Source: G020350405 sp964513655
GTDB lineage: Bacteria; Planctomycetota; Phycisphaerae; Sedimentisphaerales; Anaerobacaceae
Length of the DNA stretch: 33,291 nucleotides
Reading direction: 5' to 3'
Assembly: GCA_964513655.1 (NCBI GenBank)
Contig: CAZENQ010000031.1
Coordinates: 1 to 33,291 of the forward strand
Under the pieces are notes generated by a model. That model made no database searches, was not told the DNA's origin, and saw only the letters and a program-made list of their open reading frames with translations. The translations under genes were made by a program, and so were the position numbers. This document shows, piece after piece, positions 24,503-32,554 of the stretch (its first letter is position 1; the number at the start of each line of letters is the position of its first letter).

Positions 24503-25222
24503 TTACGCAACCTTGGCCTCGGTAATCTTACGGAAGACCTCGTCCAGGCTGCAGTTGTGTTCGGCCTTTAACTTCTCCGGGGTCGAATCTACGAGTATCC
24601 GTCCCCTGGAAATGATTATTGCCCTCGAACAAACGGCTTCTACTTCTTCGAGGATGTGAGTCGATACAATAATACACTTGTCGGGGGCCATTTTATTTAT
24701 AAGCTGTCTGACTTCATGCTTTTGATTGGGGTCCAGTCCGTCGGTGGGCTCGTCAAGGATGAGTACTACAGGGTCGTGGATTAACGCCTGGGCCAGCCCT
24801 ACGCGTCGCATATATCCCTTTGATAGGGTCTCAATTGTTTGATGATATACGGACTCAATCGAACACATAGGAACAATCTTGTCCAGCGACCGCTTGCGCT
24901 GCTTGCCGAAAATCTGCCTGGCGTCGCAGACAAAGTCCAGGAAGCTTCCTACAGTCATCTCGTTATATGCCGGTGAATTTTCCGCGAGATAGCCGAGCGA
25001 CCGTCTTACCTTGACAGGGTCCTTTGAAATGTCGTACCCACATACGGTGGCCGTACCACTGTCGGGGCTCAGGAAGCATGCAAGTATACGCATCATCGTG
25101 GTTTTGCCGGCACCATTAGGCCCGAGAAATCCCAGGACCTGACCCTTCTCTACGTCAAATGACACTCCATCGACTGCAACAATTGGCCCAAAACTTCGCC
25201 GCAACTGCTTTACACTTATCAT
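24503..25222 (-). CDS. ABC transporter ATP-binding protein, GldA-like
   Basis: The cytoplasmic ATPase of the Gld-like ABC system, 239 residues. The Walker A is G-P-N-G-A-G-K-T (34-41). The signature L-S-K-G-Y-M-R-R-V-G is the L-S-x-G-x-x-x-R form common in this exporter branch. The Walker B V-V-L-I-L-D-E-P-T-D-G-L-D-P and the switch His in V-S-T-H-I-L-E-E-V are intact. AGGAG lies 7 bases before the ATG. It is the first gene of a four-gene operon with its own strong promoter (25319-25346). Confidence 0.95.
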   Translation of the reverse strand: MISVKQLRRSFGPIVAVDGVSFDVEKGQVLGFLGPNGAGKTTMMRILACFLSPDSGTATVCGYDISKDPVKVRRSLGYLAENSPAYNEMTVGSFLDFVCDARQIFGKQRKRSLDKIVPMCSIESVYHQTIETLSKGYMRRVGLAQALIHDPVVLILDEPTDGLDPNQKHEVRQLINKMAPDKCIIVSTHILEEVEAVCSRAIIISRGRILVDSTPEKLKAEHNCSLDEVFRKITEAKVA

Positions 25223-25318
25223 ATTTGGCTCCTGTCACAAGGCTCATACCAGCTTGTTTTTTACCGGGTGGTTTAATGTTTAATACACATCTATATCCCG
25301 ACATTTGCTGGGATTAGG

Positions 25319-25346
25319 ATTATAATGACTTTTGGCCACCAGTCAA
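25319..25346 (-). promoter_or_regulatory. sigma70-type promoter for the ABC operon
   Basis: On the minus strand TTGACT (25341-25346), 16 bases, TATAAT (25319-25324). The leader to the ATG at 25222 is about 90 bases. Confidence 0.65.
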
Positions 25347-25410
25347 GACCCAAAATAGTGGGGAATAGATTGTCTATAATTGACGAATCTAAAATTTCTG
25401 GACTCTGATG

Positions 25411-25438
25411 TTGACGCGGTCGCCAAAAGAGGTATCAT
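25411..25438 (+). promoter_or_regulatory. sigma70-type promoter for the first DUF4954 gene
   Basis: TTGACG (25411-25416), 16 bases, TATCAT (25433-25438). Transcription would start near 25445, giving a leader of about 110 bases. The 330-base gap to the ABC operon (25223-25552) holds this and the divergent ABC promoter, and no gene. Confidence 0.6.
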
Positions 25439-25453
25439 AGTCACTTCTTTTGC

Positions 25454-25465
25454 GTACGTACGTAC
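25454..25465. repeat. 12-bp perfect palindrome near the transcription start
   Basis: GTACGTACGTAC is both a tandem GTAC repeat and a perfect palindrome. It lies 16-27 bases after the -10 box of the DUF4954 promoter, where a bound repressor would block transcription. Confidence 0.45.
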
Positions 25466-25552
25466 TACGGGAGATATATGCCTTGGTATTATCCAAGTTA
25501 ATACGTTAATCACCAATGGTCGGATTAGAACAGGTGTCAAAAGGAGTGAAAT

Positions 25553-27544
25553 ATGACGTCGGAATTTCGGTCGTTATCTGAAGCTGAAGTTGCCCAGTTG
25601 CAACAACAGGGGTGCACTTGTTCGGATTGGGCACACATTAAGGTTGCAGAGAAATTTAAGCCTGAAAGAGTAAGATTTACCCATTTCTCCGGCAATGTGA
25701 AGTTAGGTGTGTTTGAAAAGGATGTGTCTTTTACAAGTGGTCTTAAGAAGCCGGCCGGGATTAGTAATGCGACAATTCACAACTGCACAATCGGCAATAA
25801 CGTATATATTGACCAAATCAGAAATTATATTGCCAACTATGTCATTGAAGATGATGTATTAATCGAAAATATTGATTTGCTTGCCGTTGAGGGCGAGAGT
25901 TCATTTGGTAACGGGACGGAAGTAACTGTTGTTAATGAGGCCGGCGGCAGAGAAATACCTATTTACGACCATCTGTCTGCTCACACCGCTTACATAATAG
26001 CATTTTATCGGCACAGGCCGAAAGTAATCGAGAACCTGCAGAAAATGATAGCGGACTACGCCGGCTCTGTCACCTCGTCTATGGGCGTTGTGGCAAAAGA
26101 CGCCAGGCTTATCAACTGCAGGATTATCAGGAACACCAAGATAGGTCCTTCAAGCGTTATCGAGGGTGTTAACAGACTGGACAACGGCTCGGTAAATAGC
26201 TGTCCGGAGGACCCGGTCTATATTGGCCCGGGAGTTTTTGCAGAGGATTTTATTGTTTGCAGCGGCTCGAAAATCACTGATGGCACAATAATATGCGAAT
26301 GTTTCATAGGCCAGGGCACCGTGTTAGGCAGGCAATATTCCGCAGAGAATTCCGTATTTTTTGCTAACTGCGGCGGTTTTCACGGGGAGGCCTGTTCGAT
26401 ATTTGCCGGTCCCTACACCGTGACACACCATAAATCCACACTGCTGATTGCAGGTCTGTTTTCCTTTTTGAACGCGGGCAGCGGAACGAACCAGAGCAAT
26501 CATATGTACAAACTGGGGCCGGCCCATCAGGGTATCGTCGAGCGTGGTTCCAAGACTGCCAGCGATTCGTATGTACTCTGGCCTGCGAAAGTGGGGGCCT
26601 TTACCGTTGTGATGGGAAGGCACTATAGAAACTCAGATACTTCGGATTTGCCTTTTTCATACTTGATTGAACACAATGACGAAAGCGTTCTTGCCCCGGG
26701 TGTAAATTTGCGGAGCGTAGGTACCGTTCGAGATGCTCGAAAATGGCCGAAACGCGACAGGCGCAAAGGCCTTAACAAACTGGACTACATAAACTTTAAG
26801 CTTTTAAGCCCATACACTGTTCAAAAGATGCTCAACGGCCGGCAGTTGCTTGCCAACCTCAAGGCAACCTCCGGCAAAACCTCGGAGTACTTTACGTATC
26901 ACAGTGTCAAGATTAAGAACTCGTCGCTGGACCGAGGAATTAAATTATATCAGATTGGCATCGACAAGTTCTTAGGCAATTGTCTGGTTAAGCGACTGCA
27001 GGACAGGCAGCTCGAGAGCGTCAAGGAACTGCAAACCGCCCTGTTGCCGGAAACTGAGGTAGGAGTGGGCAAATGGCTGGACCTGGCCGGTTTGTTTGCT
27101 CCGGAAGAGAGCGTTGAAAAAATACTCAGCGACATTGAAAACGGTACTGTCAGCACTCTGGAACAAGTAACAGAAGCTTTCCGTTTGGTGCATGATAATT
27201 ACCAGTCATATGAGTGGGCCTGGGCGGCAAACGTGTTACAACAGCGACTGGGTAAAACTATTGAGAAAATAACACCAGACGACATTATTGAGTTTGCAAC
27301 AGTATGGAAGGAAGCAGTGGTGGAACTTGACCACAGGCTTTATGCTGATGCCAAAAAGGAATTTACCGCCACTGCCCAAATCGGATACGGTCTCGACGGC
27401 GACGAAGAGACAAAACATGCTGACTTCGCGCAGGTGAGGGGGACATTTGAAGAAAATAGTTTCGTTTCTGAAATCGAGAAACACATAGTAGCGAAAAGCG
27501 AACTCTGCGATGAGCTTATCAGTCGAATGGGAGAGTTGCGTTAG
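25553..27544 (+). CDS. DUF4954 family protein, first copy
   Basis: A 663-residue protein whose sequence pattern fits the DUF4954 family; I know of no assigned function. Residues about 70-300 have the short-period I-G-x-x-x-x-I pattern of a left-handed beta helix (for example C-T-I-G-N-N-V-Y-I, then T-K-I-G-P-S-S-V-I and Y-I-G-P-G-V-F-A), as in acyltransferases and nucleotidyltransferases. The most conserved part against the second copy is G-E-A-C-S-I-F-A-G-P-Y-T-V (278-290), H292-H293-K294 and N-H-M-Y-K-L-G-P (316-323). R-D-A-R-K-W-P-K-R-D-R-R-K-G follows (393-406). The last 200 residues are helical. No signal peptide is seen. AAGGAG lies before the ATG. The family call is from recognition of pattern; an acyl- or sugar-transfer role is inference. 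Confidence 0.8.
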   Translation: MTSEFRSLSEAEVAQLQQQGCTCSDWAHIKVAEKFKPERVRFTHFSGNVKLGVFEKDVSFTSGLKKPAGISNATIHNCTIGNNVYIDQIRNYIANYVIEDDVLIENIDLLAVEGESSFGNGTEVTVVNEAGGREIPIYDHLSAHTAYIIAFYRHRPKVIENLQKMIADYAGSVTSSMGVVAKDARLINCRIIRNTKIGPSSVIEGVNRLDNGSVNSCPEDPVYIGPGVFAEDFIVCSGSKITDGTIICECFIGQGTVLGRQYSAENSVFFANCGGFHGEACSIFAGPYTVTHHKSTLLIAGLFSFLNAGSGTNQSNHMYKLGPAHQGIVERGSKTASDSYVLWPAKVGAFTVVMGRHYRNSDTSDLPFSYLIEHNDESVLAPGVNLRSVGTVRDARKWPKRDRRKGLNKLDYINFKLLSPYTVQKMLNGRQLLANLKATSGKTSEYFTYHSVKIKNSSLDRGIKLYQIGIDKFLGNCLVKRLQDRQLESVKELQTALLPETEVGVGKWLDLAGLFAPEESVEKILSDIENGTVSTLEQVTEAFRLVHDNYQSYEWAWAANVLQQRLGKTIEKITPDDIIEFATVWKEAVVELDHRLYADAKKEFTATAQIGYGLDGDEETKHADFAQVRGTFEENSFVSEIEKHIVAKSELCDELISRMGELR

Positions 27545-27973
27545 GCAGGAACACTTTAGACAGGGCTAATGGATACATTTGGCAACTTTATATGTCCGCT
27601 TTTTGCCTCCTTGCCAATCGCAAATTTAACTGCTGCAAAGGAAAAAACAGAATAAGCGTCGTCGCGGCAAGTAAGATGTGGTCATTTTATTGCCTAAATT
27701 GCAGGGGCATGGAATGGAACAGGTGGTCCTCTGTTTTTTCGCAAAATGATTAAATTAAATCGGAAAATGACGTTCTTTGGAGAGTGCAAAACGAGTATTA
27801 TTGCTAAATTACCCTTGATTTCAGTTAGTCGTAGAATAAAGGACTTTAGAAAGCACTGAGGATATTAACTGTTCAGAAGAAGCCAGTTTCTGTCGTACAG
27901 CTTTTTTGGCGTACGGTATCAGCTATTCAAAGTAACGATCTCTAAAATTTTTCAGAATAAATAAGTAAGATGG
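27545..27973 (+). other. Intergenic gap before pta
   Basis: A 429-base AT-rich gap on the plus strand between the first DUF4954 gene and pta, with no credible gene. The best promoter candidate is TTACCC (27809-27814), 17 bases, TAGAAT (27832-27837), with a poor -35. CGTAC (27894-27898) and GTACG (27911-27915) form a short stem with a 12-base loop. The length suggests that pta starts a separate transcript. No riboswitch class was recognised. Confidence 0.4.
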
Positions 27974-28963
27974 ATGGGTACTGTCAGCTGTTTTAAAGAA
28001 AAGATAAGTGGAAGGGGTTTATCTGTCGTTTTTCCCGAGGGCGATGACGAGCGTATCATTCAGGCCGCGCGAAGGCTCAAAGATGAAGCTATTGCACGAC
28101 CGTTTGTGCTCGGAAAGCCTGAGCAGATTGAGGCGGCAGTTGAAAAAGCCGGCGTCAACTTCGATGGTATAGAAACCATAAACCCCGGTGCGAGTGATAA
28201 ACTCAACGGTTATGTTGAAAAGTATATCGACCGAAGAGATGACATCTCGGCTGCTGTTGCGAAACGTATGGTTATCAAGCCACTGTTCTACGGCGGTATG
28301 ATGGTGGCCAGTGGGGATGCCGATGCCGCGGTCGGCGGCGCTGTCAGCGCGACTTCAACTCTAATCCAGGCGGCAACCCTCACGGTCGGCCTGATGCCCG
28401 GCATCAAAACCGTCTCCAGCTGCTTCTTGATGATAATTCCAGATTTCCTCGGACAAAAGGATAAGGCTTTTATCTTTGCCGATTGTGCTGTAAATATCGA
28501 CCCGACGGCGGAACAGCTCGCCGATATTGCAATAGCATCTGCCGCAAGCGCAAGAGGAATCCTCGACACTGAACCGCGGGTCGCTATGCTGTCATTCTCC
28601 ACCAAGGGAAGCGCCTCGGCACCAAGCGTTGATAAGGTCAAGCAGGCCATCGAGATAGTGCGTGCCCGAGAGCCTGAATTGGCAATCGACGGTGAATTTC
28701 AGCTTGATTCGGCCGTTGTGCCCAGGGTTGCCGCCAAAAAAGTTAATGACGAAAGCGCCGTTGCAGGAAGGGCAAATGTTCTTATTTTCCCGAGTCTCGA
28801 TGCAGGTAATATCGCTTACAAACTCGTACAATACATGGCAAATGCCCAGGCCATTGGGCCGTTTCTTCAGGGATTTGCAAAACCGATAGGTGACCTTTCG
28901 CGGGGCGCAAGCGTTGATGATATAGTTTCAACCACAGTGTTAACCCTGGCTCAATTGTTGTAG
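27974..28963 (+). CDS. pta: Phosphate acetyltransferase
   Basis: Interconverts acetyl-CoA and acetyl phosphate. The 329 residues match the short form made of the catalytic domain only. The N-terminal V-F-P-E-G-D-D-E-R-I-I-Q-A-A is typical. The C-terminal P-I-G-D-L-S-R-G-A-S-V-D-D-I (304-317) carries S309, R310 and D316 at the same numbers as the archaeal Methanosarcina enzyme. The family's usual P-V-N-D-L-S-R-G-C-S is changed to P-I-G and to A-S, so Asn306 is Gly and the Cys is Ala. That leaves some chance of another acyl substrate (phosphotransbutyrylase-like). ackA follows after 37 bases, which favours acetate. Confidence 0.93.
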   Translation: MGTVSCFKEKISGRGLSVVFPEGDDERIIQAARRLKDEAIARPFVLGKPEQIEAAVEKAGVNFDGIETINPGASDKLNGYVEKYIDRRDDISAAVAKRMVIKPLFYGGMMVASGDADAAVGGAVSATSTLIQAATLTVGLMPGIKTVSSCFLMIIPDFLGQKDKAFIFADCAVNIDPTAEQLADIAIASAASARGILDTEPRVAMLSFSTKGSASAPSVDKVKQAIEIVRAREPELAIDGEFQLDSAVVPRVAAKKVNDESAVAGRANVLIFPSLDAGNIAYKLVQYMANAQAIGPFLQGFAKPIGDLSRGASVDDIVSTTVLTLAQLL

Positions 28964-29000
28964 AAAAATAAATTTCGTCAGAAAGCAGTAAAAAGCACAG

Positions 29001-30191
29001 ATGAAGGTGCTCGTTATAAATACAGGCAGTTCGTCGATTAAGTATCAGTTGTATGAGATGCCCGAGTCAAAGGTCCTGGCAAAGGGAGTTGTTGAAAGAA
29101 TTGCAGAAGAAGTCTCAAAACTTACCCATTATTATGACGGCAAGAGTCATGTTGTCGAAACAAAGGTGCAAACACATGAAGAGGGGATGGAACTGATATT
29201 GAATACGCTCATTAGTAAAGATGTGGGAGTTATACAGGGCGTTTCTGCGATTGGCGCCGTCGGGCACAGGGTTGTTCACGGTGGCGAAGAGTTTACCGGT
29301 TCAGTGGTCATCGACGATGATGTGATTGCGTCGATTGAAAAGTTTGCAGACCTTGCTCCTCTGCACAATCCGCCCAATCTTACAGGTATCCGTGCGGCTG
29401 AGGGCAAGCTCCCTGATGTGAAGCAGGTTGCCTGCTTCGATACGGCGTTTCATACCACCATTCCAGAAGTAGCCTATATGTATGCTTTGCCTTACGACCT
29501 TTATGAGAAATACCGCATTCGTCGCTACGGCTTCCACGGGACGAGCCATAGATATGTGGCCCGGCGCGCTGCCGTGCTTATGGGCAGAGATAAATACGAC
29601 ATCAACGCCATTACCTGCCATCTCGGGAACGGCTGCTCCATCACTGCGGTACGACAGGGCAAGTCTGTTGACACGTCTATGGGACTCACCCCGCTCGAGG
29701 GAGTGGTAATGGGAACAAGGTCGGGCGACTTTGACCCGGCTATCCTGTTTTATCTCACCGATAAAGGCTATGATGTAAAAGGCCTCAATGCGCTTTGCAA
29801 CAAGAAAAGCGGGCTGCTCGGAATATCAGGTATATCGAATGATATGAGAAGCCTCGAAGAACTTGCAAGAAAAGGCAATACCCGAGCAAAACTCGCCATC
29901 GATATTTTCTGTTATCGCATTAAGAAATACATTGGCGCATACAGCGCTGTTCTGGATACTACCGATGCCGTAGTATTTACCGGCGGAATAGGTGAAAACT
30001 CTGTGTTGGTGCGTCAGCAGATATGTGCAGACCTAACACAAACAGGCATCGAGCTTGATTCAGCGGCAAACGAGGCTGCACTTGCGAAAGAGGCTGATAT
30101 CAGTACTGTAGAGAGCAAGGTGAGAATTTTTGTCATCCCCACAGATGAAGAAGCCGCTATTGCTCATGACACTTATGAACTGGCCGGGTAG
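29001..30191 (+). CDS. ackA: Acetate kinase
   Basis: Interconverts acetyl phosphate plus ADP with acetate plus ATP. At 396 residues it has the usual length. The ASKHA start V-I-N-T-G-S-S-S-I-K (5-14) holds the catalytic Asn7. The other active-site residues fit one place below the Methanosarcina numbering: R90 in G-H-R-V-V-H-G-G, H122 in L-H-N-P-P-N, D147 in C-F-D-T-A-F-H and H179 in G-F-H-G-T-S-H. G-G-I-G-E-N-S lies near the end. With pta it forms the acetate/acetyl-CoA pathway. A DUF4954 gene starts only 14 bases after its stop, which ties that family to the same transcript. Confidence 0.96.
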   Translation: MKVLVINTGSSSIKYQLYEMPESKVLAKGVVERIAEEVSKLTHYYDGKSHVVETKVQTHEEGMELILNTLISKDVGVIQGVSAIGAVGHRVVHGGEEFTGSVVIDDDVIASIEKFADLAPLHNPPNLTGIRAAEGKLPDVKQVACFDTAFHTTIPEVAYMYALPYDLYEKYRIRRYGFHGTSHRYVARRAAVLMGRDKYDINAITCHLGNGCSITAVRQGKSVDTSMGLTPLEGVVMGTRSGDFDPAILFYLTDKGYDVKGLNALCNKKSGLLGISGISNDMRSLEELARKGNTRAKLAIDIFCYRIKKYIGAYSAVLDTTDAVVFTGGIGENSVLVRQQICADLTQTGIELDSAANEAALAKEADISTVESKVRIFVIPTDEEAAIAHDTYELAG

Positions 30192-30205
30192 AAAGAGGTA
30201 ATTAT

Positions 30206-32209
30206 ATGTCTCAGTCAGACTCCTATGGAAATCTCACACAAGAACAAATAAAGGTTCTTGAGAGACAAGGTTGTTCGGCACAGGACTGGAGCAAGGTTAA
30301 AGTCGCCGACGGTTTCAATCCTGCTCGTGTAAGGAACGTTCAGTTCCTCGGTCGCGTCCATATTGGTCGGCTCACAGGTAATATAAGTTTTGCTGGAGGG
30401 CTTGAAAAACCGAGCGGTATATACAGTGCAACTATCGTTGATTGCACGGTCGGAAATGATGTGCGGATATCGAACATAGGCGTGCATATCGCGAATTACG
30501 ACATAGGCCCTAACGCCTGCATAGAAAATGTGGGAACAATGGTAACACGGCCCGGTTCATCCTTCGGCAACGGTGTAGCGATAGCGGTCCTTAATGAGGC
30601 CGGTGGCAGAGAAGTTATACTTTTTGATGAGCTTTCCGCCCAGTTTGCCTATCTGATGTGCATGCACCGATATCGGCCTGAGCTGATTAAGAAACTTCTC
30701 GAAATCACCCAGAACGAGGTTAAGAAAGTCCGCTCTGATGTTGGAAAAGTAGGCACGGGTGCACAAATCTGTTCGACCCCGGAAATCATGGATGTTAATG
30801 TTGGCCCCCATGCCGTAATAAAGGCGGCGGCTTCTCTCGTGAACGGAACTATCCTAAGTTCTGCCGAGGCCCCAACAATCATCGGCTCAAATGTAGTTGC
30901 GGAAGATTTTATCATCGCTGAAAGTGCTTCGGTAGCCGGCGCAGCACATCTTAAAAAGGTATTCGTGGGCCAGGGCTGCAAGGTCGGCAGCCAGTTTTCG
31001 GCGGAAAGCTCACTTTTCTTCTCCAACTGCGAAGCATTCAACGGTGAGGCGTGCTCGATATTTGCAGGACCCTATACCGTGACCCACCACAAATCCACCC
31101 TGTTGATTGCCTGTCTTTTCAGCTTCTATAACGCTGGCAGTGGAACGAACCAATCCAATCATATGTACAAACTGGGGCCGGTGCACGAAGGAAAGCTCGA
31201 ACGTGGAACCAAGGCTGGTTCGTTTTCATATATGATGTGGCCCTGCAGGGTCGGACCGTTCTCTGTCGTCCTTGGCAAGCATACTCGAATTTTTGACACT
31301 TCTGAGTTTCCCTTCACCCATTTGGAAGCGGGACCCGATGGGAGGTGCTCAATGATTCCCGGACTGTACCTTACTACTGCCGGAACTTTGCGGGACGCTG
31401 AAAAATGGCCGAAGCGCGACAGGCGCAAGGGTGCTAAAATACGTGACATCATTTCTTTCGATATCCTCAGCCCCTATACGGTAGGAAAAATGGTAAAAGC
31501 ATCCTCGATATTTGGCAATCTCCGGGATAAGACCGACAGGTCGGTCGAGGAAGTTTCCATAAACGGCGCACAGATGAAACGCGTGCTGCTTCGAACATGC
31601 CAAAAGTTCTACCGCACCGGCATAGAGATGTATCTTCTCGGGAAGGTATTGGCGAAATGCGAAAAAGCTCTGGACGGCGGTACAAAAAAGATTCGCAAGG
31701 CCTTCGCCACAGAGGCTGACGCTGTTTATAGCTGTGACTGGGTCGATATCGGCGGACAGCTTATGCCAAAGCAGCGCTTACTTGATATAACCGCCTCTGT
31801 AGAAAGTGGGGAAATCACCGATGCTGCGGCGTTCAGCGGCGAAATGGAGAAGGTCCATCAATCCTTAGAGAAAGATGAATGGTTCTGGGTGAAAAACACT
31901 TACAAAGAATTTTTCGGCCGTGCTTTGGAAACCCTGACAAAAGATGACCTTATTCAGGAAGCCGAGTCTTACCGGAACACCAGAGTTAAGTTCCTCAAAC
32001 AAGTTCTCATTGATGCGGAAAAAGACTTTGGCGGGCTCAGCCGTACGGGATTCGGACAGGATGGCTCGGCCGAAGACCTTGATGAGGATTTCCGTCAGGT
32101 GCGAGGCCTGTGCGACGAGAATAAGTTTGTTAAAGAAACACGTTATAATATTGAAGCGGTCGAGCGTCGCGTAGCCGAATTTAGAGAAAAACTCCCGGCT
32201 GTATTGTAG
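30206..32209 (+). CDS. DUF4954 family protein, second copy
   Basis: A 667-residue paralogue of the protein at 25553, alike over the whole length. It opens with the same type of N-terminal block (E-R-Q-G-C-S-A-Q-D-W-S-K-V-K-V-A) and carries the beta-helix-like region (C-T-V-G-N-D-V-R-I). Also shared are E-A-C-S-I-F-A-G-P-Y-T-V-T-H-H-K, N-Q-S-N-H-M-Y-K-L-G-P and E-K-W-P-K-R-D-R-R-K-G. In both copies the C-terminal part has G-(Y/F)-G-x-D-G then D-F-x-Q-V-R-G near the end. Divergence is high elsewhere, so the duplication is old and the two may act on different substrates or form a hetero-oligomer. It lies 14 bases after ackA and 43 before the acyl carrier protein gene. Function unknown. Confidence 0.8.
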   Translation: MSQSDSYGNLTQEQIKVLERQGCSAQDWSKVKVADGFNPARVRNVQFLGRVHIGRLTGNISFAGGLEKPSGIYSATIVDCTVGNDVRISNIGVHIANYDIGPNACIENVGTMVTRPGSSFGNGVAIAVLNEAGGREVILFDELSAQFAYLMCMHRYRPELIKKLLEITQNEVKKVRSDVGKVGTGAQICSTPEIMDVNVGPHAVIKAAASLVNGTILSSAEAPTIIGSNVVAEDFIIAESASVAGAAHLKKVFVGQGCKVGSQFSAESSLFFSNCEAFNGEACSIFAGPYTVTHHKSTLLIACLFSFYNAGSGTNQSNHMYKLGPVHEGKLERGTKAGSFSYMMWPCRVGPFSVVLGKHTRIFDTSEFPFTHLEAGPDGRCSMIPGLYLTTAGTLRDAEKWPKRDRRKGAKIRDIISFDILSPYTVGKMVKASSIFGNLRDKTDRSVEEVSINGAQMKRVLLRTCQKFYRTGIEMYLLGKVLAKCEKALDGGTKKIRKAFATEADAVYSCDWVDIGGQLMPKQRLLDITASVESGEITDAAAFSGEMEKVHQSLEKDEWFWVKNTYKEFFGRALETLTKDDLIQEAESYRNTRVKFLKQVLIDAEKDFGGLSRTGFGQDGSAEDLDEDFRQVRGLCDENKFVKETRYNIEAVERRVAEFREKLPAVL

Positions 32210-32252
32210 AAAAACCAACAATAAAAAGGATTGTGAAAAGGAGAAATGCAAT

Positions 32253-32504
32253 ATGGATATTGAGCAGAGAGTGAGAAAAGTCGTTGCCCGACAACTTAAG
32301 CTCGATGAAAACGAAATAAAGCTTGAGTCCGAATTTGTTAGGGACCTGGGCGCTGAGTCAATTCAGAGCATAGAACTTGTTGCTGTTTTTGAGGAAGAAT
32401 TTGATATCGAAATGGATGAGCAGGCTGCCCTGGCGGTCAGAACAGTAGGCAGTGCCGTCGACTTCATCCAAAAGGCGATAGAAGAACGTTGTGGAAAAGC
32501 TTGA
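32253..32504 (+). CDS. Acyl carrier protein with unusual attachment motif
   Basis: An 83-residue acyl carrier protein-like protein. It would carry acyl groups on a phosphopantetheine arm at Ser36. The helix pattern and acidic character fit: L-K-L-D-E-N-E-I, then F-V-R-D-L-G-A-E-S-I-Q-S-I-E-L-V-A-V-F-E-E. The normal attachment motif G-A-D-S-L is G-A-E-S-I here: the Ser is kept but both neighbours differ. No fatty-acid synthesis gene is nearby. It sits between the second DUF4954 gene (43 bases) and nagB (50 bases). It is more likely a specialised carrier than the housekeeping one; this is inference. Confidence 0.9.
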   Translation: MDIEQRVRKVVARQLKLDENEIKLESEFVRDLGAESIQSIELVAVFEEEFDIEMDEQAALAVRTVGSAVDFIQKAIEERCGKA

Positions 32505-32554
32505 TAGTTTGGTATTGAAGTAAATTTTAGATAGTTTATTGAAAGGGATGTAGC

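Noticed and set aside
27974..32504. Bacterial microcompartment locus, since planctomycetes have such loci with acetate enzymes
   Set aside because: No shell protein, aldehyde dehydrogenase or PduL-type enzyme is present; pta is the ordinary form.
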